This document shows positions 49,875 to 58,692 of a DNA stretch of 64,000 nucleotides, piece after piece (the stretch's first letter is position 1; each line of letters begins with the position of its first letter). Source of the stretch: Escherichia sp. E4742 (GTDB lineage Bacteria; Pseudomonadota; Gammaproteobacteria; Enterobacterales; Enterobacteriaceae); NCBI RefSeq assembly GCF_005843885.1, contig NZ_CP040443.1, positions 1,612,001 to 1,676,000 of the forward strand, read 5' to 3'. Below the pieces are notes generated by a model. That model did no database searches, was not told where the DNA came from, and saw only the letters and a program-made list of their open reading frames with translations. The translations under genes were made by a program, and so were the position numbers.

Positions 49875-51392
49875 TTAATGCAACGTTTTATACATCGGCA
49901 CATATCCCACGTCTTCCACCAGGCTCTGCCCCTGTGGCGTTAAAAACCATTCGACCAGTTTTTGTGTTTCTGACGTTGTATTTTCTCTCGTCACCATTAA
50001 TGCATCGACGATATATGGATATTTTCTGTTGCGAATGTTTTCCACCGTGGGTGCAATACCATTAATCGCTAGCAATTTTATATTTTTATCAGTGTTCATT
50101 TGCGTGGCGTAATAGCGGAAGGTGTAGCCTATTGCGTTGTTTGTATTACGGTATTCGGCAACGACTTTAATCATGCCTTCCATCACGCTTGCCACTTCTG
50201 TTTCCTGCGGCGAGATCATGCGTACATTTTTCATCACCAGTGATTGCATCACCGTCTGACTGCCTGAGTCTTCCGGGCGTTGCCAGGTCTGGATCTCTTG
50301 ATCATCTCCCCCAACAATACGCCAGTTAGTAATTGCGCCACTGAAGATGTCTCGCACTTGTTGTTCTGTCAGGGAATTAACTGGATTATCTGCATTGACG
50401 ATAAAAACGAACGCTTCGCGGGCAAAGGGGGTGTATATCAAAGTGATGCCCGATTCCTCTGCACGTTTTTTCTGCCCACCGGAAGGTTGCGCCACGAAAA
50501 TAATATCAGCATCACCTTTAACAATCCTGTTATATGCATCGGGGGTACGAGAGTTCTCCAGATATTCCCTGGTGTGGAAATCTTCCGGTATAACGCTTAA
50601 CGCATAAAAGGCAGAAGCATAAATTGGGTACGCTGCTGTGGCACCATCGAGTCGCGGCCAGTTTTGTGTAAACTGAATTTGTGGTTTACCACGCAGTGGC
50701 GTCAGTTGATTATTGAGTTTATCGGGTCGCCAGGCCCAGATATCAATATCTTCGCGAACACCGACGCCAGGATTAAGCTGTTTGTATAAATGAGCCTGAT
50801 AACCAGCGACAAACCCCAGCAGGAGAAGAATAAACAGGAGTGAATTACGGCAACGTAGCCCGAATGTGCCGGTTAAAGGATGTCTTGTCGGCCAGGCGTA
50901 TCCCAGCACAAAACTGATATGCGCCCCAACGGGAATAATGACCATCCACCAGTACTCACCACCGACTAATGAGACTAACAAAACGCCCAGCCAGGGAAGC
51001 ATAAGATCTGCCAACCAGCCTGAACCCATCTGGCGAAATTGATAATCTGCCAGATGTAGCATGATTATCCAGCCAACCAGGGTTAATAGTGCGGGTAAGA
51101 GAAAAAAGCATTGTCGCCAGACGGCTATTTCTCTGTTTTCTGGTGCGCTATCGCCCGCCCACACTCGACCCGAGAAAAATATCACTATCGCGCCCAGCGC
51201 CAGCATAAAAACGTTGAGCAGAAGGTAAATTGTTGGTGTGAGGAGTAGATTACAAAACTCAAGAATAGTGGCAACCCCGGCGCCCAGCATGGCAATAACC
51301 GCTGCCAAAAATTGCGTCAGTATGGGAATACCAAAAAAAGTCATTACCAACGAGGTCAAAATCCATTTTCTGTTTTGCATCATTCTGTCCAT
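49875..51392 (-). CDS. Membrane-anchored PstS-like substrate-binding protein, accessory cluster gene 1
   Basis: This 505-aa protein has about six membrane helices in residues 12-199 and a C-terminal extracytoplasmic binding domain at about 240-505 of the phosphate-binding (PstS/PBP-like) class. Signs of the class are GATAAYPIYASAF (250-262), GDADIIFVAQPS (293-304), REAFVFIVNADNPVNSLT (325-342), the hallmark EQQVRDIFSGAITNW (343-357), SGSQT (376-380) and AIGYTFRYY (420-428). There is no permease or ATPase gene beside it, so it is more likely a sensor or scavenger than a transporter part. From memory K-12 keeps only a remnant called yzgL at this place. Three ATGs (codons 1, 4, 5) compete for the start. 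Confidence 0.82.
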   Translation of the reverse strand: MDRMMQNRKWILTSLVMTFFGIPILTQFLAAVIAMLGAGVATILEFCNLLLTPTIYLLLNVFMLALGAIVIFFSGRVWAGDSAPENREIAVWRQCFFLLPALLTLVGWIIMLHLADYQFRQMGSGWLADLMLPWLGVLLVSLVGGEYWWMVIIPVGAHISFVLGYAWPTRHPLTGTFGLRCRNSLLFILLLLGFVAGYQAHLYKQLNPGVGVREDIDIWAWRPDKLNNQLTPLRGKPQIQFTQNWPRLDGATAAYPIYASAFYALSVIPEDFHTREYLENSRTPDAYNRIVKGDADIIFVAQPSGGQKKRAEESGITLIYTPFAREAFVFIVNADNPVNSLTEQQVRDIFSGAITNWRIVGGDDQEIQTWQRPEDSGSQTVMQSLVMKNVRMISPQETEVASVMEGMIKVVAEYRNTNNAIGYTFRYYATQMNTDKNIKLLAINGIAPTVENIRNRKYPYIVDALMVTRENTTSETQKLVEWFLTPQGQSLVEDVGYVPMYKTLH

Positions 51393-51409
51393 TCTTTCTG
51401 AATGGCGAA

Positions 51410-51415
51410 ATTATA
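51410..51415 (-). promoter_or_regulatory. Candidate -10 of the accessory cluster
   Basis: TATAAT on the minus strand 18 bases before the first gene. No good -35 lies 17 bases upstream (CGGGGG), so an activator or another start is possible. Confidence 0.4.
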
Positions 51416-51463
51416 CTCCTCCAGTATCCTCGCCCCCGCTGGACACTTTTCCGAAATAAAGGC

Positions 51464-51492
51464 GAAAAAAACGGGACCTTTTGGCCCCGTTC
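51464..51492 (-). terminator. Intrinsic terminator after glgP
   Basis: On the minus strand AACGGGGCC-AAAA-GGTCCCGTT is followed by seven Ts. It ends the glg operon and separates it from the accessory cluster. Confidence 0.9.
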
Positions 51493-51506
51493 TATTTTTA
51501 GCGAAA

Positions 51507-53954
51507 TTACAATCTCACCGGATCAATATGCCAGATAAGATCGGCGTACTCTTTGATAGTCCGGTCAGAAGAGAAATAGCCCATATTGGCGATGTTCAGC
51601 ATCGCTTTGGCTGTCCACTCTTCCGGACGCTCGTACAGTTCGTCAACTTTATCCTGACAATCGACATAGCTGCGATAATCCGCCAGCACCTGGTAGTGAT
51701 CGCCAAAGTTGATCAGCGAATCAACCAGATCGCGGTAGCGACCCGGATCTTCCGGACTGAACACGCCGCTGCCAATTTGCGTCAGCACCTGATGCAACTC
51801 TTCATCTTTCTCGTAGTATTCACGCGGTTTGTAGCCCTGACGACGCAGTTCTTCCACTTCTTCCGCAGTGTTACCAAAAATAAAGATATTGTCCGCACCG
51901 ACATGATCCAGCATCTCGACATTCGCACCGTCCAGCGTACCGATAGTCAACGCACCGTTAAGCGCAAATTTCATGTTACTGGTGCCGGAGGCTTCCGTCC
52001 CAGCCAGCGAAATTTGTTCGGAAAGATCGGCTGCCGGAATGATCAGCTGCGCCAGGCTGACGCTGTAGTTCGGGATAAACACCACTTTCAGCTTATCGCC
52101 AATCTGTGGATCGTTGTTGATCACTTTCGCTACGTCATTGATCAAATGGATAATGTGCTTCGCCATGTAATAAGCCGAAGCCGCCTTGCCGCCAAAAATA
52201 TTCACACGTGGAACCCACTTCGCATCTGGATCGGCCTTGATACGGTTATAGCGGGTGATCACGTGCAACACATTCATCAATTGACGTTTGTATTCGTGAA
52301 TACGTTTGATTTGCACATCAAACAGCGCCTTCGGATTCACCACCACATTCAATTGTTGGGCGATGTACTCCGCCAGACGCTTTTTGTTATCCAGCTTCGC
52401 CTGATGAACAGCATGATTGACCATCGGAAAATCACAATGCTGTTGCAACTCGTTTAATTGACTCAGATCGGTACGCCAGTTACGACCGAGGTGTTGATCC
52501 AGCACGCCTGAAAGCGACGGATTCGCCACCGCCAGCCAGCGACGCGGAGTCACACCGTTGGTAACGTTGGTGAAACGTCCAGGGAAGATCTTTGCAAAGT
52601 CAGCAAACAGCGATTGCACCATCAGATTAGAGTGCAGCTCCGATACGCCGTTAACTTTGTGACTGACCACAACAGCCAGCCAGGCCATCCGCACACGACG
52701 CCCATTCGATTCATCAATGATCGACGCCCGTCCCAGCAGGTCGGTATCGTTCGGATACTGCTCCTGCAAGGTTTTCAGGAAGTAGTCGTTGATTTCAAAG
52801 ATAATCTGCAAATGGCGCGGCAGAATTTTACCCAGCATATCGACCGGCCAGGTTTCCAGCGCCTCGCTCATCAGCGTGTGGTTGGTGTATGAGAAGACCT
52901 CGCAGCACACTTCAAAAGCGTCATCCCAGCTAAATTTGTGCTCGTCAATCAGCAGACGCATCAGCTCAGGAATCGACAGTACCGGATGGGTGTCGTTGAG
53001 GTGAATCGCGATTTTATCCGCCAGATTATCGTAGGTTTTATGCAACTGATAATGGCGACTTAAAATGTCCTGAATAGTCGAAGATACCAGGAAATATTCC
53101 TGGCGCAAACGCAGTTCACGTCCGGAATAAGTGGAGTCATCCGGGTACAGTACGCGGGATACGTTCTCGGAGTGGTTTTTATCTTCCACTGCCGCGAAGT
53201 AGTCACCCTGGTTAAATTTACCAAGATTAATTTCGCTACTGGCTTGTGCGCTCCACAGACGCAAAGTGTTGGTCGCGTCAGTATCATAACCGGGGATGAT
53301 TTGGTCGTAAGCTACGGCCAGAATTTCTTCGGTTTCAATCCAGCGCGTTTTCTTACCTTCTTGCTGAATACGTCCGCCAAAACGCACTTTGTAGCGCGTA
53401 TTGTGGCGTTTAAATTCCCACGGATTGCCGTACTCCAGCCAGTAGTCCGGAGACTCTTTCTGACTGCCGTTAACGATGTTCTGTTTGAACATACCGTAGT
53501 CATAACGGATGCCGTAACCGCGCCCCGGCAACCCTAAAGTCGCCAGCGAATCCAGGAAGCAGGCCGCCAGACGTCCCAGGCCACCGTTACCGAGACCTGG
53601 GTCATTTTCTTCATCAATCAACTCTTCGAGATTCAATCCCATCGACTCCAGCGCCCCCTGGACATCGTCATAAATACCTAACGACAGCATGGCGTTGGAG
53701 AGAGTACGACCAATCAAAAATTCCATCGACAGGTAGTAAACCTGGCGAGTTTCTTGCGACAGCTGGGCGCGATTCGAGCGTAACCAGCGCTCCACGAGAC
53801 GATCGCGCACAGCAAATAACGTTGCGTTCAGCCATTCATGTTTATTGGCGACGACCGGGTCCTTTCCAATCGTAAACATCAGCTTATAAGCGATAGAATG
53901 CTTAAGAGCTTCTACGCTAAGCGTGGGCGATGAATATGTAAACGGAGCATTCAT
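51507..53954 (-). CDS. glgP: Glycogen phosphorylase
   Basis: GlgP (815 aa, GT35) releases glucose 1-phosphate from glycogen outer chains. The PLP-lysine segment ASGTSNMKFALNG and the NDPGLGNGGLGRLAACFLDS segment are visible. It follows glgA by 18 bases and ends the glgBXCAP gene order. It is a paralogue of malP in the same window but belongs to a separate operon. Confidence 0.97.
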   Translation of the reverse strand: MNAPFTYSSPTLSVEALKHSIAYKLMFTIGKDPVVANKHEWLNATLFAVRDRLVERWLRSNRAQLSQETRQVYYLSMEFLIGRTLSNAMLSLGIYDDVQGALESMGLNLEELIDEENDPGLGNGGLGRLAACFLDSLATLGLPGRGYGIRYDYGMFKQNIVNGSQKESPDYWLEYGNPWEFKRHNTRYKVRFGGRIQQEGKKTRWIETEEILAVAYDQIIPGYDTDATNTLRLWSAQASSEINLGKFNQGDYFAAVEDKNHSENVSRVLYPDDSTYSGRELRLRQEYFLVSSTIQDILSRHYQLHKTYDNLADKIAIHLNDTHPVLSIPELMRLLIDEHKFSWDDAFEVCCEVFSYTNHTLMSEALETWPVDMLGKILPRHLQIIFEINDYFLKTLQEQYPNDTDLLGRASIIDESNGRRVRMAWLAVVVSHKVNGVSELHSNLMVQSLFADFAKIFPGRFTNVTNGVTPRRWLAVANPSLSGVLDQHLGRNWRTDLSQLNELQQHCDFPMVNHAVHQAKLDNKKRLAEYIAQQLNVVVNPKALFDVQIKRIHEYKRQLMNVLHVITRYNRIKADPDAKWVPRVNIFGGKAASAYYMAKHIIHLINDVAKVINNDPQIGDKLKVVFIPNYSVSLAQLIIPAADLSEQISLAGTEASGTSNMKFALNGALTIGTLDGANVEMLDHVGADNIFIFGNTAEEVEELRRQGYKPREYYEKDEELHQVLTQIGSGVFSPEDPGRYRDLVDSLINFGDHYQVLADYRSYVDCQDKVDELYERPEEWTAKAMLNIANMGYFSSDRTIKEYADLIWHIDPVRL

Positions 53955-53972
53955 ATAGGCGTTTCCTGAAAA

Positions 53973-55406
53973 CTATTTCAAGCGATAGTAAAGCTCACGG
54001 TACGACTTCGCCGCGACCTGCCAGCTAAAATCCATTGCCATAGCCTGACGTTGCACAAACCGCCACAGTGAAGGGCGAGACCACAGAACAAAAGCGCGTC
54101 GAATAGCCCGTAACAGCGACCAGGCATTACTATCTTCAAAGACAAACCCACTGGCGACGCCATCTGCAAGGTTCTCAAGAGAACAGTCAGAAACCGTATC
54201 AGCAAGCCCACCGGTACGCCGCACCAGCGGCAGCGTACCGTACTTCAATCCATAAAGTTGCGTTAAGCCGCACGGTTCAAAACGGCTGGGAACCAGAATG
54301 ACGTCCGCGCCGCCCATAATGCGATGCGAAAATGCTTCGTGATAACCAATCTGCACACCAACCTTGCCGGGATGTTCCGCCGCTGCAGCAAGAAAACCTT
54401 CCTGCAATACCGGATCGCCCGCGCCGAGCAGCGCCAGTTGTCCGCCCTGTTCCAGAAGACCCGGTAAGGCTTCCAGCACCAGATCCAGACCTTTCTGGCT
54501 GGTCAGACGGCTCACCACTGCAAAAAGCGGCACTTTATCGTCAACCTTAAGCCCCATTGCGATTTGCAACTGGCGCTTATTCTCCGCTTTATCCTCCAAT
54601 GAATCGCGGGTGTAACGCGAGGCTAAAAGTAAGTCCGTCTCGGGACTCCATATTTTCTCGTCCACGCCGTTCAGTACGCCGGAAAGTCGTCCTTCACGAT
54701 GACGCTGCTGGAGTAAACCTTCCATACCGTAGGCAAACTGTGGTTCAGTAATCTCACGAGCGTAGGTCGGACTAACCGCTGTAATGTGGTCGGCGTAATA
54801 CAATCCGGCCTTCAGGAAAGAGATCTGCCCGTTGAACTCCAGCCCGTGAACATTAAAGAATGACCATGGCAATTGGATGTCATTCATGTGATGTGCATAA
54901 AACATGCCTTGATAGGCCAGGTTGTGCACAGTAAACACCGACTTCGCCGGACGCCCATTTGCCGCCAGATACGCAGGCGCAAGACCTGCATGCCAGTCGT
55001 GCGCGTGCACAACATCAGGGCGCCAGAATGGGTCAAGCCCGCTTGCCATCTCCGCTCCAACCCACCCGAGCAGTGCAAAACGCAATACGTTGTCGGTGTA
55101 AGCAAATAAGTTGGTATCGTGATACGGGCTTCCGGGACGATCGTAGAGATGCGGTGCATCAATCAGGTAAATGCCAACCCCGTTGTAATGCCCAAACAGC
55201 AGCGTGAAATGTCCGGCAAAGGTATCACGGCGAGATACCACCTTCGCATCGGTCACGCCACGGCGAATATCGGGAAATGCAGGCAACAGTACGCGAGCGT
55301 CAACGCCGTCTGCGATTTGTGCTGCGGGTAATGCCCCAATAACATCAGCCAGACCGCCGGTTTTAAGCAGCGGGAACATCTCTGAACATACATGTAAAAC
55401 CTGCAT
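53973..55406 (-). CDS. glgA: Glycogen synthase (ADP-glucose dependent)
   Basis: GlgA (477 aa, GT5) adds glucose from ADP-glucose to alpha-1,4-glucan. The substrate-binding KTGGL motif is at residues 15-19 and the C-terminal PSRFEPCGLTQLYGL near 372 is the family signature. Its ATG overlaps the glgC stop as TAATG, so synthesis is coupled. Confidence 0.98.
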   Translation of the reverse strand: MQVLHVCSEMFPLLKTGGLADVIGALPAAQIADGVDARVLLPAFPDIRRGVTDAKVVSRRDTFAGHFTLLFGHYNGVGIYLIDAPHLYDRPGSPYHDTNLFAYTDNVLRFALLGWVGAEMASGLDPFWRPDVVHAHDWHAGLAPAYLAANGRPAKSVFTVHNLAYQGMFYAHHMNDIQLPWSFFNVHGLEFNGQISFLKAGLYYADHITAVSPTYAREITEPQFAYGMEGLLQQRHREGRLSGVLNGVDEKIWSPETDLLLASRYTRDSLEDKAENKRQLQIAMGLKVDDKVPLFAVVSRLTSQKGLDLVLEALPGLLEQGGQLALLGAGDPVLQEGFLAAAAEHPGKVGVQIGYHEAFSHRIMGGADVILVPSRFEPCGLTQLYGLKYGTLPLVRRTGGLADTVSDCSLENLADGVASGFVFEDSNAWSLLRAIRRAFVLWSRPSLWRFVQRQAMAMDFSWQVAAKSYRELYYRLK

Positions 55407-56701
55407 TATCGCTCCTGTTTATACCCTAACTTCCGTAGCATTTCGCGCGTAACCAGCACAATGCCTTCTTCTGAACGATAGAAACGACGTGCATCCTCTT
55501 CTGCATCCTCACCAATCACCATTCCTTCCGGAATGACACAAGCGCGGTCAATGACGCAGCGACGCAGACGGCACGAGCGACCTACCCACACTTCCGGTAG
55601 CAATACGGCGGAATCAATGTTGCAGAATGAATTCACGCGAACGCGTGAGAACAGAACGGACTGCACCACCACCGAACCAGAGATCACACAACCGCCGGAA
55701 ACCAGTGAGTTAAGGGTCATCCCGTGGCTACCGGAGCGATCCTGAACGAATTTCGCTGGCGGCAATGATTCATTGTAGGTGCGAATCGGCCAGTTGCGAT
55801 CGTACATATCCAGTTCCGGCACGACAGAAGCCAGATCCAGGTTCGCTTTCCAGTAAGCCTCCAGTGTCCCGACATCACGCCAGTACGGCTCGGCGTCCGG
55901 GTCGGACTGTACACAAGAGAGCGGGAATGGATGCGCGTAGGCGAGGCCTGCTTCGGTAATTTTTGGAATCAAATCCTTACCAAAGTCGTGGCTGGAGTTT
56001 TCATCACGATCGTCTTCTTCCAGCAGTTCATACAGGTACTCTGCGTCAAAGACGTAGATCCCCATACTCGCTAAAGATTTGCTCGGATCGTTTGGCATTG
56101 ACGGCGGGTTAGCTGGTTTTTCAACAAATTCGATAATTTTATCGTTCTCATCAACCGCCATAACGCCAAATGCAGAGGCTTCTTCAATCGGTACAGGCAT
56201 ACAAGCAACGGTACAGCGCGCACCTTTTTCGACGTGGTCGATAAGCATTCGCGAATAGTCTTGCTTGTAGATATGGTCACCGGCCAGGATCACCACATAC
56301 TCCGCTTTATAGCGGCGGATGATATCGAGGTTTTGAGTGACCGCATCTGCGGTACCACGATACCAGTTCTCCCCTTTCATTCTCTGCTGCGCAGGCAGCA
56401 GATCGACAAACTCGTTCATTTCTTCATTGAAGAACGACCAGCCGCGCTGAATATGCTGCACCAGAGTGTGAGACTGGTACTGGGTGATCACGCCCATACG
56501 ACGGATCCCAGAGTTGATGCAGTTGGACAGCGCAAAGTCGATAATGCGGAACTTACCGCCGAAGTGTACGGCAGGCTTTGCTCTCTTATTGGTTAAATCC
56601 TTCAGGCGGGTACCACGTCCTCCCGCCAGTATCAGGGCAACAGATTTCAATGGCAGCTGGCGCGCCAACATTAAGTGATCGTTCTTCTCTAAACTAATCA
56701 T
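55406..56701 (-). CDS. glgC: Glucose-1-phosphate adenylyltransferase
   Basis: GlgC (431 aa) makes ADP-glucose and is the allosterically controlled step of glycogen synthesis. GGRGTRLKDLTNKRAKP with the activator-site Lys39, WYRGTADAV, and EFVEKPANPP with Lys195 are present; a left-handed beta-helix forms the C-terminus. The start MISLEKN (MVSLEKN in K-12) has AAGGAG eight bases upstream. It starts inside the CsrA-type leader. Confidence 0.97.
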   Translation of the reverse strand: MISLEKNDHLMLARQLPLKSVALILAGGRGTRLKDLTNKRAKPAVHFGGKFRIIDFALSNCINSGIRRMGVITQYQSHTLVQHIQRGWSFFNEEMNEFVDLLPAQQRMKGENWYRGTADAVTQNLDIIRRYKAEYVVILAGDHIYKQDYSRMLIDHVEKGARCTVACMPVPIEEASAFGVMAVDENDKIIEFVEKPANPPSMPNDPSKSLASMGIYVFDAEYLYELLEEDDRDENSSHDFGKDLIPKITEAGLAYAHPFPLSCVQSDPDAEPYWRDVGTLEAYWKANLDLASVVPELDMYDRNWPIRTYNESLPPAKFVQDRSGSHGMTLNSLVSGGCVISGSVVVQSVLFSRVRVNSFCNIDSAVLLPEVWVGRSCRLRRCVIDRACVIPEGMVIGEDAEEDARRFYRSEEGIVLVTREMLRKLGYKQER

Positions 56702-56750
56702 GACTAACTCCTTTTTTATCATCTCTGGAACACACACAGTCCGTGTGCAG
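56702..56750 (-). promoter_or_regulatory. CsrA-type leader of glgC
   Basis: On the minus strand GCACACGGACTGTGTG (56733-56748) can fold with GGA in the loop, and a second GGA lies in the AAGGAG ribosome site (near 56708-56714). This is the arrangement by which CsrA blocks glgC translation in E. coli. It overlaps the 3' end of glgX. Confidence 0.65.
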
Positions 56751-58692
56751 GTCCCGGCCAGACAGCCGTAATCACTGGGTTATCCTCTCCAGCGAATGGG
56801 GGAATGGCACGCCACTCCCCAGCAGGTAAAACAATCTCTGTTACCTCAAGCGTGGCGTTTATTGCGATCAAAAAACGATCCGAAAGCAAAATTTGCAGCT
56901 GCTTTGGCCCGTTTTGCCACTCATCCGAGCTTAAAGGTTGAGCATATCGATTCAGCCAACGGACGTTGCCATCGCCTTCTTCCCACCAGCGATCCTCTAC
57001 CAAAGCAGGAATGCGCTTGCGCAGATGGATTAACGCGGCGGTAAACGCGGTTAAACCACTACTTGCTTGCGACCAGTCTAACCACGTTAGTTGGTTATCC
57101 TGACAGTAAGCATTGTTATTGCCATGCTGGCTGTGACCGTGTTCGTCACCGGCCAGTAACATCGGCGTACCCTGGGAGAGCAACAACGTTGTTAACAGGG
57201 CGTGAATGCTGTCGCGCCGCCGTTCAACCAGATCAAGAGTTCCGCCTAACCCTTCTTTACCATGATTGTTACTGTAATTGTTGTTGGTCCCGTCGCGATT
57301 TTCTTCTCCGTTTGCTTCATTGTGTTTATGGTTAAAACAAACGCAGTCGCGAAGCGTAAAACCGTCATGCGCTGTGACCAGATTAATCGCGGCACTCGGC
57401 TGACGGCCATTACGTTTAAAAACATCGCTGGAGGCGGCAAAGCGTCCGGCAAACTCTCCCAGAGGCAAATCATAATGCAGCCAGAAACGGCGGGCGGCGT
57501 CGCGGAAATGATCATTCCACTCGGCAAACAGCGGCGGGAAATTCCCCACCTGATAGCCACCGGGCGCGATATCCCACGGTTCAGCAATCAGCTTCACCTG
57601 CGAAAGCACCGGGCAATTCTGGATAGCCGTAAACAGCGGCGCATCCTGACGAAACTCCGGTGTTCGTCCCATGACTGCTGCGAGATCGAAGCGGAAGCCA
57701 TCAACGTGGCAGGTTTCTACCCAGTAGCGTAGACAGGCGCTGGCGTACTCCACCACAGCTGGATGACTCAAATTGAGCGTATTGCCGCAACCGGTCCAGT
57801 TGTGATAATCGCCGTCTTCTCTTATCCAATAATAGCTACGGTTGTCGATCCCGCGCAGTGAGAATAGCGGGCCGTCGAGATCCAGTTCCGCACTGTGGTT
57901 GAGCACGATGTCAAGAATGACTTCAATGCCCGCTTTGTGCAGGGCTTTGATTACATCGCGGAACTCATCCAACGCCGTTTCGGGTGAGCATGCATACGCT
58001 GGGTGCAGCGCAAACAGCGCCACCGGGTTGTAACCCCAGTAGTTGCTCAACCCCATGCGTTGCAGGCGCGGTTCACTGGCAAACTGCGCCACTGGCAACA
58101 GTTCCAGTGCGGTAATGCCCAACTGTTTTAAATAGTTGATCATCACCGGATGACCGAGCGCTTTATAGGTCCCACGGATCTCGACCGGGATCTCCGGGTG
58201 CAAGTAGGTTAAGCCTTTGACATGGGCTTCATAAATGATGGTACTGCCCCACGACGTGCGCGGCGGGGCATCATCTTCCCAGTCATAGTGATCCACGACC
58301 ACTACGCATTTCGGCGCAATAGCAGCGTTGTCGCGATAGTCAGGTTCACTATGCCCGGCGTGCAGCAGCGGGTTATCTTTAAATTCCCCGACAATTTGCC
58401 GCGCGCAAGGATCAATCAACAACTTCGCCGGATTAAAGCGATGTCCCATGGCGGGTTGCCATGGGCCATGAACGCGATAACCATAATGCAACCCCGGGCG
58501 CGCATCCGGTAGATAACCGTGCCAGATGTCACCGCTTCGTCCTGGCAAATCATACCGATGTTCGATGCCCTGGGCGTCAAACACACACAGCTCTACCCGT
58601 TCGGCATGAGCGGAGAAGAGCGTGAAGTTAACGCCCTGGCCGTCGTAATGCGCGCCAAGAGGAGCGGGATTGCCAATGGCAAGTTGTGTCAT
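56719..58692 (-). CDS. glgX: Glycogen debranching enzyme GlgX
   Basis: GlgX (657 aa, GH13) cuts alpha-1,6 branches of phosphorylase-limit glycogen, releasing short maltodextrins for MalP/MalQ. A CBM48-like N-terminus is followed by the GH13 barrel with VILDIVLNHSAE, DGFRFDLAAVMGR (nucleophile Asp), LIAEPWD (acid Glu) and VTAHDGFTL. Its ATG overlaps the glgB stop as TAATG. Confidence 0.97.
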   Translation of the reverse strand: MTQLAIGNPAPLGAHYDGQGVNFTLFSAHAERVELCVFDAQGIEHRYDLPGRSGDIWHGYLPDARPGLHYGYRVHGPWQPAMGHRFNPAKLLIDPCARQIVGEFKDNPLLHAGHSEPDYRDNAAIAPKCVVVVDHYDWEDDAPPRTSWGSTIIYEAHVKGLTYLHPEIPVEIRGTYKALGHPVMINYLKQLGITALELLPVAQFASEPRLQRMGLSNYWGYNPVALFALHPAYACSPETALDEFRDVIKALHKAGIEVILDIVLNHSAELDLDGPLFSLRGIDNRSYYWIREDGDYHNWTGCGNTLNLSHPAVVEYASACLRYWVETCHVDGFRFDLAAVMGRTPEFRQDAPLFTAIQNCPVLSQVKLIAEPWDIAPGGYQVGNFPPLFAEWNDHFRDAARRFWLHYDLPLGEFAGRFAASSDVFKRNGRQPSAAINLVTAHDGFTLRDCVCFNHKHNEANGEENRDGTNNNYSNNHGKEGLGGTLDLVERRRDSIHALLTTLLLSQGTPMLLAGDEHGHSQHGNNNAYCQDNQLTWLDWSQASSGLTAFTAALIHLRKRIPALVEDRWWEEGDGNVRWLNRYAQPLSSDEWQNGPKQLQILLSDRFLIAINATLEVTEIVLPAGEWRAIPPFAGEDNPVITAVWPGPAHGLCVFQR

